From: CAVVAE01 sp963746185 | Lineage (GTDB): Bacteria; Actinomycetota; Actinomycetes; Propionibacteriales; Nocardioidaceae | Direction: 5' to 3' | DNA length: 64,000 bases | NCBI GenBank assembly: GCA_963746185.1 | Contig: CAVVAE010000004.1 | Span: 1,612,001 to 1,676,000, forward strand | Shown: one piece after another, positions 34,415 through 43,131 of the stretch | How the letters are laid out: each line of letters opens with the position of its first letter | Position numbering within the stretch: the stretch's first letter is position 1 | Notes under the pieces: model-generated | Seen by the model: only the letters and a program-made list of their open reading frames with translations | The model's database searches: none | Told to the model about the DNA's origin: nothing | Program-made: the position numbers and the translations under genes

Positions 34415-34513
34415 GTGGAAGCGTTCTACGTCAGCCTGCTGGTGCTCGTCGGGGTCGTCATCGTGTGCTTCGCGGCGTACGTCGTCTACAAGCTCTACCG
34501 CGGCCCGCGCTGA
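34415..34513 (+). CDS. 32-residue single-span membrane protein
   Basis: A very short gene: GTG start, then VEAFYVSLLVLVGVVIVCFA and AYVVYKLYRGPR. It is one hydrophobic helix with a positively charged C-terminus, predicted to sit N-out/C-in. A TAGACT -10 element and the lack of any other frame between DsrE and nitrobindin support it. The function is unknown. Confidence 0.6.
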   Translation: MEAFYVSLLVLVGVVIVCFAAYVVYKLYRGPR

Positions 34514-34570
34514 CCTCCACTGAACCTCCACCGGAGCCACATCGGACCGAATCGAGACTGATCGAGAATC

Positions 34571-35065
34571 ATGCCCTTCGAGATCCCTGCTGACCTGCAC
34601 CCCGACCTGACGCCGATCGCGTTCCTGCTCGGCCACTGGCACGGCAACGGACATGGCGACTACCCCACGATCGACGCGTTCTCGTTCGGTCAGGAGGTTG
34701 CTTTCACCCACGACGGGCGTCCTTTCCTGCACTACTTCAGCCGCACCTGGCTGCTCGATGAGGAGGGCAACGAGGTTCGACCACTGGCGCTGGAGACTGG
34801 CTTCTTCCGGCCGCAGCCAGACGGCGCTATCGAGGTGCTGCTGGCTCATCCCACCGGATTCGTCGAGATCTATTACGGCACCACCGAGAGTGCCAAGATC
34901 GAGCTCGCCACCGACGCCGTTGCGCGGACGAAGTCAGCCAAGGAGTACCTCGGCGGCCATCGCCTCTACGGACTGGTGGAGGGCGACCTGCTGTGGACTT
35001 TCGACATGGCGGCCGTCGGCCAGGAGCTCCAGTCGCATATCTGGGCCAGGCTCAAGCGCAACTAG
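34571..35065 (+). CDS. Nitrobindin-like haem/FABP-type protein (DUF1794)
   Basis: A 164-residue beta-barrel protein. The family signature GxWxGxG appears as LGHWHGNGHGDYPT, and the C-terminal strands include SAKEYLGGHRLYGLVEGDLLW with the proximal His (abbreviated). Nitrobindins bind ferric haem and isomerise peroxynitrite to nitrate. The ATG has a GATCGAGA stretch upstream rather than a strong ribosome site. It precedes a Fur regulator, and the pairing with iron/stress genes is plausible. Confidence 0.85.
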   Translation: MPFEIPADLHPDLTPIAFLLGHWHGNGHGDYPTIDAFSFGQEVAFTHDGRPFLHYFSRTWLLDEEGNEVRPLALETGFFRPQPDGAIEVLLAHPTGFVEIYYGTTESAKIELATDAVARTKSAKEYLGGHRLYGLVEGDLLWTFDMAAVGQELQSHIWARLKRN

Positions 35066-35084
35066 GGGCTCGTGGCCTGCGGCC

Positions 35085-35090
35085 TAGACT
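35085..35090 (+). promoter_or_regulatory. -10 element of the fur-family gene
   Basis: TAGACT, 6 bp before GTG 35097, no Shine-Dalgarno. A leaderless fur-ygfZ transcript is likely. Confidence 0.5.
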
Positions 35091-35096
35091 GATCAC

Positions 35097-35510
35097 GTGG
35101 AACTGCAGGAGACGCTACGCGCCAAGGGCTACCGGCTGACGCCGCAACGTCAGCTGGTCCTCGACGCGGTCACTGAGCTCGGCCACGCCACTCCCGAAGA
35201 GGCGTTCTCCTGGATCACCGAACGGGCGTCCGGGGTCAACATCTCCACGGTCTACCGCACGTTGGAGCTGCTCGAGGAGCTCGGCCTCGTCAAACACGCG
35301 CATCTGAGCCATGGCGCGCCCACCTATCACGCCGCGACCGCCCCTGAGCATGTCCATCTGATCTGCCGCGGCTGTGGTCGAATCACCGAGGTGTCACCTG
35401 AGACGGTCGAGCCGCTCGTCGAGCACCTCCGCACCGACGAGGGATTCGTCGCCGACGTGAGTCATCTGACAGTGTTCGGACGATGCAAGGAGTGCGCAAG
35501 TGACGGATGA
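35097..35510 (+). CDS. Fur-family metalloregulator
   Basis: A 137-residue repressor: winged helix with YRLTPQRQLVLDAVTELGHA and NISTVYRTLELLEELGLVKH, and a C-terminal dimer domain with HVHLICRGCGRITEV and FGRCKECA. The two CxxC pairs form the structural zinc site, and His residues in GAPTYHAATAPEHVHL are candidates for the sensing site. It could be Fur, Zur or PerR, and sequence alone does not decide. It overlaps ygfZ by 11 bp. Confidence 0.9.
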   Translation: MELQETLRAKGYRLTPQRQLVLDAVTELGHATPEEAFSWITERASGVNISTVYRTLELLEELGLVKHAHLSHGAPTYHAATAPEHVHLICRGCGRITEVSPETVEPLVEHLRTDEGFVADVSHLTVFGRCKECASDG

Positions 35511-36447
35511 AGCTGCCAGCAGCTGGTCAAGCCCGCTGCTGAACCTGCAGGGCGCCGTCGAAGCTGATGGCGTCGACGCCGGGGTCGCGGGCCACTACGG
35601 TGACCCGTTCCGTGAACAGAAGGCGTTGGTCTCCGGCGACGGGTTCGTCGATCTCTCGCACCGCGGTGTCGTCACGATCACCGGTCCCGACCGGCTGACC
35701 TGGCTGCATTCGCTGACGACCCAGTTCCTTGAAGGGCTTGCCTCCGACACCTGGGTGACGACGCTGATCCTCTCGCCGCAAGGTCATGTCGAGCACGAGA
35801 TGACCGGGTACGACGATGGCGAGACGTTCTGGGCCCACGTCGAACCACACCGCGCGCAGTCGCTGGTGGCATGGCTTGACTCGATGCGGTTCATGATGCG
35901 CGTCGAGGTCGCCGACGTCTCGGCAGACTGGGCTGTCATAGCGCGTGGTGAGACGACCGTGGAGCTCGTACGACGTACGGACTTGACCGACGCAGCCAGC
36001 GGAACGCCGTGCGGCATCTGGGCTTTCGAGGCTCTGCGGATCGCTCGTGGTGTCACGCGTTTCGGGCTCGACACCGACGAGCGAACGATCCCGAACGAAG
36101 TTGGTTGGATCGGCAGCGCGGTCCACCTCGACAAGGGCTGCTACCGGGGACAAGAGACGGTGGCGCGCGTGCACACGCTGGGACGACCGCCTCGCCGGCT
36201 GGTCCTGCTGCACCTTGACGGCTCGGTCGACGAGCTTCCGGAGCATGGCGCGGCGGTCTCATTCGACGGCCGCGACATCGGCTTCGTTGGGTCGGCGGCA
36301 CGTCACTACGAACTTGGCCCGGTCGCGCTCGGTGTCGTCAAACGCAACGTGCCGGCCGATGCGGAGCTGCTGGCCGGCGGAGTCGCCGCCTCCCAAGAGG
36401 TGCTCGTCGACCCCGAAGTCGGCCTCCACGTACGCGCCCGCCTCTAA
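35500..36447 (+). CDS. ygfZ: Folate-binding YgfZ (GcvT-like) protein
   Basis: A 315-residue protein of the GcvT/YgfZ fold that supports iron-sulfur enzyme assembly with folate. The family motif is intact as DKGCYRGQETVARV near residue 210; the Cys of KGCYxGQE is essential. The fold start is FVDLSHRGVVTITGPDRL. The GTG start lies inside the end of the fur-type gene, so translation is coupled. Repeat copy 2 starts 16 bp after its stop. Confidence 0.9.
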   Translation: MTDEAASSWSSPLLNLQGAVEADGVDAGVAGHYGDPFREQKALVSGDGFVDLSHRGVVTITGPDRLTWLHSLTTQFLEGLASDTWVTTLILSPQGHVEHEMTGYDDGETFWAHVEPHRAQSLVAWLDSMRFMMRVEVADVSADWAVIARGETTVELVRRTDLTDAASGTPCGIWAFEALRIARGVTRFGLDTDERTIPNEVGWIGSAVHLDKGCYRGQETVARVHTLGRPPRRLVLLHLDGSVDELPEHGAAVSFDGRDIGFVGSAARHYELGPVALGVVKRNVPADAELLAGGVAASQEVLVDPEVGLHVRARL

Positions 36448-36463
36448 CCCTTTCCCTGGCAGG

Positions 36464-36531
36464 GTTTGCCTTGTTTACAAGCCAAACGGCTTGTTAACAA
36501 GGCAAATCTGCCTTGCAGACTGTGGGTTTGC
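36464..36531 (+). repeat. Stop-proximal hairpin repeat, copy 2
   Basis: Starts 16 bp after the ygfZ stop and is in the same orientation as that gene. It reads GTTTGCCTTGTTTACAAGCC, AAAC loop, GGCTTGTTAACAAGGCAAAT, then CTGCCTTGCAGACTGTGGG and TTTGC. Only a handful of bases differ from copies 1 and 3. The rest of 36448-36592 carries no gene. Confidence 0.85.
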
Positions 36532-36592
36532 GATTCGTGGTCTCACGTAGTGGTCAGCTGGTACGACGCCGGCCGCTGGCAGACTGTCCGCC

Positions 36593-37207
36593 ATGACTGC
36601 AGCCGACTACGAGACCGAGCCCGCGCAATCGGCGTGGCACGCCCGCATCCCGATCGGCGAACGGGTCTCCGCCCAGCCGTTGATCGACTCACCGTTCGCG
36701 TACTTCGAGGGCGATCTGCAGATGGCACCGCTGGAACCCATGCTGGTGCCGGAAACGCCAAGAGGCGGGGAGCTCGACCCGGCTGAGTGCTTTCACTGCA
36801 CCAAGGGCATGCAGACCGCCATCTGGAAGGACGAGCACTGGCACCTCGGTACGCCGCCGACGTTCGGCCTCCCGTTCATCGCCGGGCTGGCACCGAACCG
36901 GCACCGGCTATTGCACGAACTGGATGCGCCCGTGCTCGCCACGATGGGAGAAGTGGTGCAGCGGCTGGCGGGTGCCATCCAGAGCCTCGATGGCGTTGCC
37001 CGGACGCACTTCTCGCGATGGGGCGACGGCAGCGCGCACTTCCATCTGAACTTCCTGGCCAGGCCGCTCGGCATGATGCAAGGCCGCGGTCCAATGCTGG
37101 CGTTCTGGGACGACGTACTCCCGCCAGCCGAGCCTGACCTCATCGCGACCAACCGTCAGCTGGTGGCCACCAAGATGGCAGAAGGCGGCGGTCAGAAACT
37201 CATCTAA
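36593..37207 (+). CDS. HIT-like hypothetical protein
   Basis: A 204-residue cytosolic protein. The C-terminal third contains ARTHFSRWGDGSAHFHLNFLARPLG, abbreviated; GSAHFHLNFL resembles the HxHxH-type end of HIT nucleotide hydrolases, but the third His is an Asn-containing variant. ECFHCTKG near residue 65 offers a CxxC pair. I cannot name the family with certainty. CAGACT lies 7 bp before the ATG, possibly a -10 element. The gene follows repeat copy 2 and converges on cysN. Confidence 0.5.
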   Translation: MTAADYETEPAQSAWHARIPIGERVSAQPLIDSPFAYFEGDLQMAPLEPMLVPETPRGGELDPAECFHCTKGMQTAIWKDEHWHLGTPPTFGLPFIAGLAPNRHRLLHELDAPVLATMGEVVQRLAGAIQSLDGVARTHFSRWGDGSAHFHLNFLARPLGMMQGRGPMLAFWDDVLPPAEPDLIATNRQLVATKMAEGGGQKLI

Positions 37208-37228
37208 GCTGGGTTGCGCCCCGAAGAG

Positions 37229-38482
37229 CTAGTTGATCATCCCGGCGCCGAGTGTCACACCTGTCGCTTCGTCGATGAGGATGAACGAGCCCGTCGTGCG
37301 GTTCTTCTCATACGGGTCGCACAGCAGCGGCACCGTCGTGCGCAGCTGCACCCGGCCGATCTCGTTGAGCCCGAGCTCCTTCGTCTCGAGATCGCGGTGC
37401 AGCGAGTTGACGTCGAGTCGGTACTGCACGTCCTTGATCATCGTGCGCGCCATCCGGGTCGTGTGCTTGATCGCCATCTTCTGACGCGGACGCAGCGGAG
37501 CCGTCGACATCCAACAGATCATCGCGTCGATGTCCTGGCTCGGCACGGGCGCGTTCTGCGGTCGGCAGATCATGTCGCCACGCGACACGTCGACGTCGTC
37601 CTCGAGCCGCACCGTTACCGACATGGGCGGGAACGCCTCGTCGAGCTCCTTGTCGAACAAGTCGATCTCGGAGATCTTCGACGTCATACCCGAGGGCAAC
37701 ACGAGTACGTCGTCGCCAGGCTTGAGGATTCCGCCGGCGACTCGGCCGGCATAACCGCGGTAGTCGTGGTACTCGTCAGACTTCGGCCGTACGACGTACT
37801 GCACCGGGAACCGGGTGTCCACCAAGTCACGGTCGGATGCCACGTGCACGTTCTCGAGGTGGTGCAGCAGCGACGGCCCGGCGTACCAGTCCATGTTCTC
37901 GGAGCGGGTCACGACGTTGTCGCCGAGCAGTGCAGAGATCGGGATGATCGTCAGGTCGGGGATGCTGAGCTTGGTCGCGAACGACGTGAACTCAGCGTGG
38001 ATCTCGTTATAGCGCTCTTGGGAGTAGTCGATGAGGTCCATCTTGTTGATGCAGAGCACCAGGTGCGGTACTCGCAGCAGCGACAGGATCACAGCGTGGC
38101 GGCGCGACTGTTCGGTCAGGCCCTGCCGTGCGTCGACCAGTACCAGTCCGAGGTCGGCCGTCGAGGCGCCGGTGACCATGTTGCGCGTGTACTGCACATG
38201 GCCCGGGGTGTCGGCGATGATGAACTTGCGGTTGGGCGTGGCGAAGTAGCGGTAGGCGACGTCGATCGTGATGCCCTGTTCACGCTCCGAGCGGAGGCCG
38301 TCGGTCAGCAGGGCGAGGTCGGTGTAGTCGTAGCCGCGCGAAAGCGAGGTGGCCTCGACGGCTTCCATCTGGTCCTCGAAGATGGCCTTGGAGTCGAGCA
38401 GCAGTCGCCCGATGAGAGTCGACTTGCCGTCGTCGACCGAGCCAGCGGTCGCGAACCGGAGCAGGTCCATGGTCGGTGCCAT
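37229..38482 (-). CDS. cysN: Sulfate adenylyltransferase subunit 1 (GTPase)
   Basis: A 417-residue EF-Tu-like GTPase that powers ATP sulfurylase. The P-loop is AGSVDDGKSTLIGRLL, the G3 motif ADTPGHVQY and the G4 motif CINKMDL. C-terminal beta-barrel domains follow. Many actinobacteria fuse CysN to CysC; here CysC is separate. The ATG overlaps the cysD stop by one base (TGATG), so the two are translationally coupled and form the CysDN heterodimer. Confidence 0.95.
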   Translation of the reverse strand: MAPTMDLLRFATAGSVDDGKSTLIGRLLLDSKAIFEDQMEAVEATSLSRGYDYTDLALLTDGLRSEREQGITIDVAYRYFATPNRKFIIADTPGHVQYTRNMVTGASTADLGLVLVDARQGLTEQSRRHAVILSLLRVPHLVLCINKMDLIDYSQERYNEIHAEFTSFATKLSIPDLTIIPISALLGDNVVTRSENMDWYAGPSLLHHLENVHVASDRDLVDTRFPVQYVVRPKSDEYHDYRGYAGRVAGGILKPGDDVLVLPSGMTSKISEIDLFDKELDEAFPPMSVTVRLEDDVDVSRGDMICRPQNAPVPSQDIDAMICWMSTAPLRPRQKMAIKHTTRMARTMIKDVQYRLDVNSLHRDLETKELGLNEIGRVQLRTTVPLLCDPYEKNRTTGSFILIDEATGVTLGAGMIN

Positions 38483-39393
38483 CAGAAGTAACCCTCTCGC
38501 TTGCGGTCCTCCATGGCGGCCTCGCTGAACCGGTCGTCACCACGGGTCGCGCCGCGCTCGGTGAGCTTGGCGATAGAAATCTCGTCGATGATCTCGTCGA
38601 TCGTGGCTGCACCGGACTCCACGCAGCCAGTCAGCGTCAGATCGCCGACCGTACGGAAACGCACGGTGCGTTCCTCGGCGACCTCACCCGGCCTGAGCGG
38701 GTTGAACTCGCTCTCGGTGAGAAGCATGCCGTCGCGCTCGAACACGCGGCGCTGGTGGGAGAAGTAGATGTTGGGGATGTCGATCTGCTCGCGGCCGATG
38801 TAGTGCCAGATGTCGAGCTCGGTCCAGTTCGACAGCGGGAAGATCCGCATGTGCTCACCAGCGTGGATCTTGCCGTTGTAGAGCGACCACAGCTCAGGGC
38901 GCTGGTTCTTCGGGTCCCACTGACCGAACTCGTCGCGGTGTGAGTAGACGCGTTCCTTGGCGCGAGCCTTCTCCTCGTCGCGGCGGCCCCCGCCAAAGGC
39001 GGCCGTGAAGCCCTCTTCCTCGATCGCGTGGAGCAGCGTTCCTGTCTGCATGCGGTTGCGGCTGGTCTTGCCGTCGTCGACGATCACACCGGACTTGATC
39101 GCCTCCTCGACCGAGGCCACGATCAGCCGGACGCCGAGACGGTCGACCCAGTTGTCGCGGGTCTGCAGCACCTCAGGGAAGTCATAACCCGTGTCGACCT
39201 GCAGGACGGGGAACGGGATCTTCGCCGGGAAGAACGCCTTCTCGGCCAGGCGCATCATCGTGATGGAGTCCTTGCCGCCGGAAAACATCAGCACCGGCTT
39301 CTCGAACTCTGCCGCGACCTCGCGGAAGATGTGGATCGACTCCGCCTCCAACTCGTCGAGTTGGCTGAGGCGGTAGTCAGCGTGGACGGTCAT
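38482..39393 (-). CDS. cysD: Sulfate adenylyltransferase subunit 2
   Basis: A 303-residue ATP-pyrophosphatase-type enzyme that adenylates sulfate to APS. It has the PP-loop LMFSGGKDSITMMRLAEKA, FPVLQVDTGYDFPE, GGGRRDEEKARAKER and the end EDRKREGYF, all typical. ATG 39393 is chosen because GAGGAG lies upstream. It is the first gene of the cysDN unit, with a -10 element at 39428-39433. Confidence 0.95.
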   Translation of the reverse strand: MTVHADYRLSQLDELEAESIHIFREVAAEFEKPVLMFSGGKDSITMMRLAEKAFFPAKIPFPVLQVDTGYDFPEVLQTRDNWVDRLGVRLIVASVEEAIKSGVIVDDGKTSRNRMQTGTLLHAIEEEGFTAAFGGGRRDEEKARAKERVYSHRDEFGQWDPKNQRPELWSLYNGKIHAGEHMRIFPLSNWTELDIWHYIGREQIDIPNIYFSHQRRVFERDGMLLTESEFNPLRPGEVAEERTVRFRTVGDLTLTGCVESGAATIDEIIDEISIAKLTERGATRGDDRFSEAAMEDRKREGYF

Positions 39394-39427
39394 ACTGAAG
39401 GGCTCCTCGGGGAAGGGATTCGCGCCA

Positions 39428-39433
39428 ATCCTA
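39428..39433 (-). promoter_or_regulatory. -10 element of the cysDN operon
   Basis: TAGGAT on the minus strand, ~34 bp before the cysD ATG, leaving a short leader with a GAGGAG ribosome site. No leader peptide is evident upstream of cysD, in contrast to the sulfurtransferase operon. Confidence 0.45.
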
Positions 39434-39543
39434 ACCATGCGGACTGGGCGCTGAAGACGGTATGCGCCTGATTTGTGGCGGAGCCGACACCGTGCGATGG
39501 GGTCGCCGGTCGGTTCAAGCCGTCCGTACGACGGTCGATCAGG

Positions 39544-40602
39544 TCACGTCCCGACGCTAGGTCCGGGCGGAGGTCCCGGCACTGGTGAGGCTTTCTCCGC
39601 GGTGAGGTCTTCGATCTCCGCCACCGTTGGCGTGCCCCACATGGGCAGCCCCTGGCCGCGACGCAGGAAACCCCAGACGATGGGGACGAGCACCAGCAGC
39701 GCCACGCCAACCACGGCGATGAACACCGGATGCGTCTCATCCTCACCAGCACCGAGCGGCGCCCACCCGGCCTTGTCGAGCAGGGCCAGCCCCGACATCG
39801 TGAGCACGACGACGATTCCGCGACGGATGATTGACTGAGGCACTCGCGGGGCGATCTTGGAGCCGATGATGCTGCCCGGCACCGAGCCGATGATCAGGGG
39901 AATGGCAATACTCCAGTCGAGTCCGTGGACGAAGATGTTGGCGATCGCCGCGGACAGCACGAGTGGGACTGCCTGCACGAGGTCGGTGCCAACCAGCTTC
40001 ACGGGCGAGAGCATCGGGTAGAGCATCAGCAGCGCGACCATGATCACCGAGCCCGAACCCACCGAGGTGATTCCCACCAGGAGACCACCCATCGCGCCTA
40101 CGGCGATCGTCGGGAGTGGCCGGACTACTGGGTCGCCGCTCGGGATAGAGCCCTTTCGGACGCGCCGTCGGAGTTGAATGTAGAGGCGCAGGGCGTAGGT
40201 CGACGCAGCGAAGAGCAGGGCGAAGCCGATACAGAGCTTGAGGAACGTGTCGACGTCGGCTCCCGGCGCAAACCATTTCACGAGGTAAGGGCCGAGGAAG
40301 GCCATGGGCACCGAGCCAAGAATCAGCCACTTAGCCAGGTCGAGGTTCGGCGACCCCTCGCGCCAGTGCACGATGGCTCCACCGCTCTTGTAGACGGCTG
40401 CGGCGGTGAGGTCGGCGGTCACCACTGTCGCAGCGTCGCCGACTCCAAGGAAGATCAAGGCGGGCGTCATCAGCGCGCCACCACCCATGCCTGTGATGCC
40501 CACGACGATGCCCACGATGAAGCCGGCGATGGCGGTCTTGACTTCGATGCTCTGAATCCCGAGGAAACCGTCTGCCAGCAGTTGCTGGGAAGCGTGAAGC
40601 AT
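39544..40602 (-). CDS. TauE/SafE-family sulfite/sulfur-anion exporter in the cys cluster
   Basis: A 352-residue membrane protein with about eight spans: GFIVGIVVGITGMGGGALMTPAL near the start (abbreviated) and MGGLLVGITSVGSGSVIMVALL in the second repeat. Located between cysC and cysD, it is probably a sulfite exporter or a sulfate-related permease that balances the pathway. GGAGGG lies before the ATG. It ends 150 bp before cysD. Confidence 0.88.
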   Translation of the reverse strand: MLHASQQLLADGFLGIQSIEVKTAIAGFIVGIVVGITGMGGGALMTPALIFLGVGDAATVVTADLTAAAVYKSGGAIVHWREGSPNLDLAKWLILGSVPMAFLGPYLVKWFAPGADVDTFLKLCIGFALLFAASTYALRLYIQLRRRVRKGSIPSGDPVVRPLPTIAVGAMGGLLVGITSVGSGSVIMVALLMLYPMLSPVKLVGTDLVQAVPLVLSAAIANIFVHGLDWSIAIPLIIGSVPGSIIGSKIAPRVPQSIIRRGIVVVLTMSGLALLDKAGWAPLGAGEDETHPVFIAVVGVALLVLVPIVWGFLRRGQGLPMWGTPTVAEIEDLTAEKASPVPGPPPGPSVGT

Positions 40603-40672
40603 GTGCCCTCCGTCGCTGCGTTCGCGGTTCAGCAGCGAGTTATTGGTGAAGTGGTGGCGTCAGGGTCGGGAG

Positions 40673-41308
40673 CTAGTGCCGGAGCCAGCCTTGTTCGACC
40701 AGAACTCCGAGCAGTTCAGCCACACAGTCTGCACTGTCTCTATTAGTTGTGTCGATCTTGATGGCATCTGTAGGAGCCTGATAAGGCGACGATATGCCGG
40801 TGAAGTCCGGGATCTCACCCGCCCGCGCCTTCGCGTACAGACCCTTTCGGTCGCGTCGCTCACACTCTTCCAGCGGCGTGGCCACGTGGATCAGCACGAA
40901 GCCGCCACCGGCGCGCTCGACCATCCGGCGTACCTCGGCGCGCGTCGACTCGAACGGGGCGATCGGGGAGCAGATCGCCAACCCGCCGTGCCGCGAGATC
41001 TCGGCGGCGACGAAACCGATCCGCAGGATGTTCGTCTCCCGGTCCTCGCGACTGAATCCCAGCCCCTTGGAGAGATGGTGTCGTACGACGTCCCCGTCGA
41101 GAGACGTGATGGTGCGCTCGCCCTGCTCGAGGATGTGGTCCACCATGGCACGCGCCAGTGTCGACTTCCCCGAGCCGGACAGCCCGGTGAAGAAGATGAC
41201 GGCGCCCTGACGGTCGCGGGGAGGCCGATCCTTGTCAACGATCGCGGCGACGCTGGCCGGCAGTTCTCCCGACGACTGGCGCGGGGAGTCGGTGGACCAT
41301 CGAGGCAT
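40673..41308 (-). CDS. cysC: Adenylyl-sulfate kinase domain
   Basis: A ~211-residue APS kinase: P-loop FFTGLSGSGKSTLARAMVD, then TSLDGDVVRHHLSKGLGFS, RETNILRIGFVAAEI and ERRDRKGLYAKARAGEIPDFTG. It phosphorylates APS to PAPS. The N-terminus before the P-loop (GELPASVAAIVDKDRP) looks like the linker of a larger fusion. The frame upstream (41235-41978) overlaps by 74 bp in another frame, and I think a one-base insertion has split the gene. See that entry. Confidence 0.85.
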   Translation of the reverse strand: MPRWSTDSPRQSSGELPASVAAIVDKDRPPRDRQGAVIFFTGLSGSGKSTLARAMVDHILEQGERTITSLDGDVVRHHLSKGLGFSREDRETNILRIGFVAAEISRHGGLAICSPIAPFESTRAEVRRMVERAGGGFVLIHVATPLEECERRDRKGLYAKARAGEIPDFTGISSPYQAPTDAIKIDTTNRDSADCVAELLGVLVEQGWLRH

Positions 41309-41978
41309 AGGCCGACCCGACAGAGGTGAGCAACCAGTCGTTGGGGGAGTCGTAGCCGCCGTGCGGACCTTCCCAGCCGTGGTCAGCCACCGACACCGCC
41401 ACCACGCTGGTGTCATCGCTCAGCAGCGGGGCCGCAGCTACCGTCGCCCGCACCAGGGCGGGTCCCGACAGACCGTCGGGCATCCCGTCGCCGACACAGG
41501 CCAGCAGCAGAGGCGTACGGCCGGCAGCCCTTGCCGCATCACCGATGGCCTCGAGGTCGTCGCCTGTCAGCGGGCGACAGACGGGTACGGCGAGCAGGCT
41601 GTCGGCCGGGCTGGAGCGATGGAGCTCAGCGGGCGGGACGTGCAGCCGACGAAACGCGCCGAACTCGTTGTGGGCGAGCCGGTTGACTGGACCGGCGAGC
41701 CCGACCAGCCCGTCGCCGGCGTCCCACGTGCCCTCGATGTCGAGTCGTGCCAGGGTCGCGCCCTCGGGATCGAGCAGGTCGAGCTTTCCCAGCCCGAGCG
41801 CGACCTCAGCGGTTTGCGCGGTGACGACCAGGGTGATCGGCGATGCCTCACCCGCGGTCGCCGGCGCGACGAAGCCCGGCAGTGGAGGCTCGAAGCAACC
41901 GTCGACGAGCAGGTCGAGGTCGTCGAGCTCACGTGGGCTGGGGGTCCATTGCGGAACCGAGACGTGGTGATCGGACAC
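41235..41978 (-). CDS. N-terminal domain of a split CysC fusion
   Basis: A 247-codon frame starting at GTG. It reads like the N-terminal ATP-sulfurylase-derived/PUA-like domain that some related bacteria fuse to CysC: TPSPRELDDLDLLVDGCF, AGDGLVGLAGPVNRLAHNEFGAFRRLHVPPAEL (abbreviated), PALVRATVAAAPLL. Its last ~25 codons (VGRTAGQRRRDR) overlap the start of the kinase frame and look out of frame. Joining the two needs removal of one base near 41280-41300. Confidence 0.6.
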   Translation of the reverse strand: MSDHHVSVPQWTPSPRELDDLDLLVDGCFEPPLPGFVAPATAGEASPITLVVTAQTAEVALGLGKLDLLDPEGATLARLDIEGTWDAGDGLVGLAGPVNRLAHNEFGAFRRLHVPPAELHRSSPADSLLAVPVCRPLTGDDLEAIGDAARAAGRTPLLLACVGDGMPDGLSGPALVRATVAAAPLLSDDTSVVAVSVADHGWEGPHGGYDSPNDWLLTSVGSAYASMVHRLPAPVVGRTAGQRRRDR

Positions 41979-42039
41979 GGTGGCGATTGTGCCACCTCCC
42001 CGCAGGCGACCGCGGTCACGGCTGAGGTGGGTGCGCGGG

Positions 42040-42045
42040 TACGCT
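42040..42045 (+). promoter_or_regulatory. -10 element of the asparaginase gene
   Basis: TACGCT, 8 bp before GTG 42054. There is no ribosome-binding site, so a leaderless start is plausible. Confidence 0.35.
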
Positions 42046-42053
42046 CACGACTC

Positions 42054-43016
42054 GTGACTGCAACGGAGATCCTGCTCGACGTCGTACGCTCCGGGTTTGT
42101 CGAAGGACACCATCGCGGGTCGGTGGTCGCGTTGTCGGCCGATGGCGGTGTGGACTGGTCGATCGGTGACGTGACGTCGCAGATCTACCCCCGCTCGTGC
42201 AACAAGCCGGTGCAGGCACTGGGGATGCTGCGCTGCGGGCTCGAGCTCGACGGCGATCTGCTGGCGCTGACGGCGGCGAGCCACTCCGGCGAACCGTTCC
42301 ACGTCGACGGTGTACGCCGGATCCTCGACAGCGTCGGCCTCGACGAACGCGCCCTCCAGACACCACCTGACTACCCGCTCGACGAGGCCGCGCGAGTGTC
42401 CTACATCAGATCTGGACTCGAACGATCCCCGATCGCGATGAACTGCTCCGGCAAGCACGCCGCCATGCTTGCGACATGTGTCGTCAACTCCTGGCCGATC
42501 GAGAATTACCGCGACCCGGACCATCCGCTGCAGACGGCCATCGCGAAGACGTTCGCCGAGCTGACCGGGGAAGTCATCGAGTCTGTCGGCGTCGATGGTT
42601 GCGGCGCCCCTTTGTTCTCTGCCTCACTGACTGGACTGGCGCAGGCATTTCGGGCGATCGTGCTCGGTGACCCGGGAAGTCTCGAGCGCCGGGTCGCCGA
42701 TGCGTACGTCGGGTCACCCGAGTTCGCGTCCGGATCGACGCGGGACGAGGCGAAGCTGCTCCGCGCTGTTCCCGGCGCGATCGGCAAGGCCGGTGCTGAG
42801 TCTTGCTACGCGGTAGCGCTGCCCGATGGCCGAGCCGTCGCACTCAAGATCGAGGACGGCTCGCCGCGCGGCCGGCCGGCCGTGATGGCGGCGGCCCTAC
42901 GCCGGCTCGGCGTGGATCGTGAGACCGGGGTGGACGGCGAGGCGCTCAACGAGACCGGGCGTGTGGTGTTGCTGGGTGGCGGTATGCCGGTCGGCGAGCT
43001 CCGCCCCACCTTCTGA
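42054..43016 (+). CDS. Type II-like L-asparaginase (pfam06089 family)
   Basis: A 320-residue enzyme of the asparaginase family found in rhizobia and actinobacteria, unlike the classical two-threonine type. Landmarks are VRSGFVEGHHRGSVVAL, SCNKPVQALGM, ALTAASHSGEP, MNCSGKHAAMLATCV, DGCGAPLFSASL and the end VVLLGGGMPVGELRP. The conserved Ser/Lys/Cys patches fit a hydrolase that converts asparagine to aspartate. The frame is open far upstream across the cysC region, but the homology begins at this GTG. Confidence 0.88.
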   Translation: MTATEILLDVVRSGFVEGHHRGSVVALSADGGVDWSIGDVTSQIYPRSCNKPVQALGMLRCGLELDGDLLALTAASHSGEPFHVDGVRRILDSVGLDERALQTPPDYPLDEAARVSYIRSGLERSPIAMNCSGKHAAMLATCVVNSWPIENYRDPDHPLQTAIAKTFAELTGEVIESVGVDGCGAPLFSASLTGLAQAFRAIVLGDPGSLERRVADAYVGSPEFASGSTRDEAKLLRAVPGAIGKAGAESCYAVALPDGRAVALKIEDGSPRGRPAVMAAALRRLGVDRETGVDGEALNETGRVVLLGGGMPVGELRPTF

Positions 43017-43131
43017 GCCGCTCAGCCGCCAGCTCATCGGCGTTGAGGCGTCGAGTGGCCAACAAAGAACCGTTGAGTGGCCGGTTCACGCCTGAAATCG
43101 AGCTGGGTGAGAAGGGTCACCGACGCCTGGC

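Noticed and set aside
36464..36531. The repeat as a coding segment (CLVxKPNGLLTRQxCLA peptide)
   Set aside because: The frame is open, but the base pattern is driven by the hairpin and there is no start or ribosome site. Non-coding is more likely; I mention the peptide only as a curiosity.
37214..38491. 425-codon open frame on the plus strand across cysN
   Set aside because: It is antisense to the well-conserved cysN and shows Arg/His/Val-rich, motif-free sequence, typical of an artefact.
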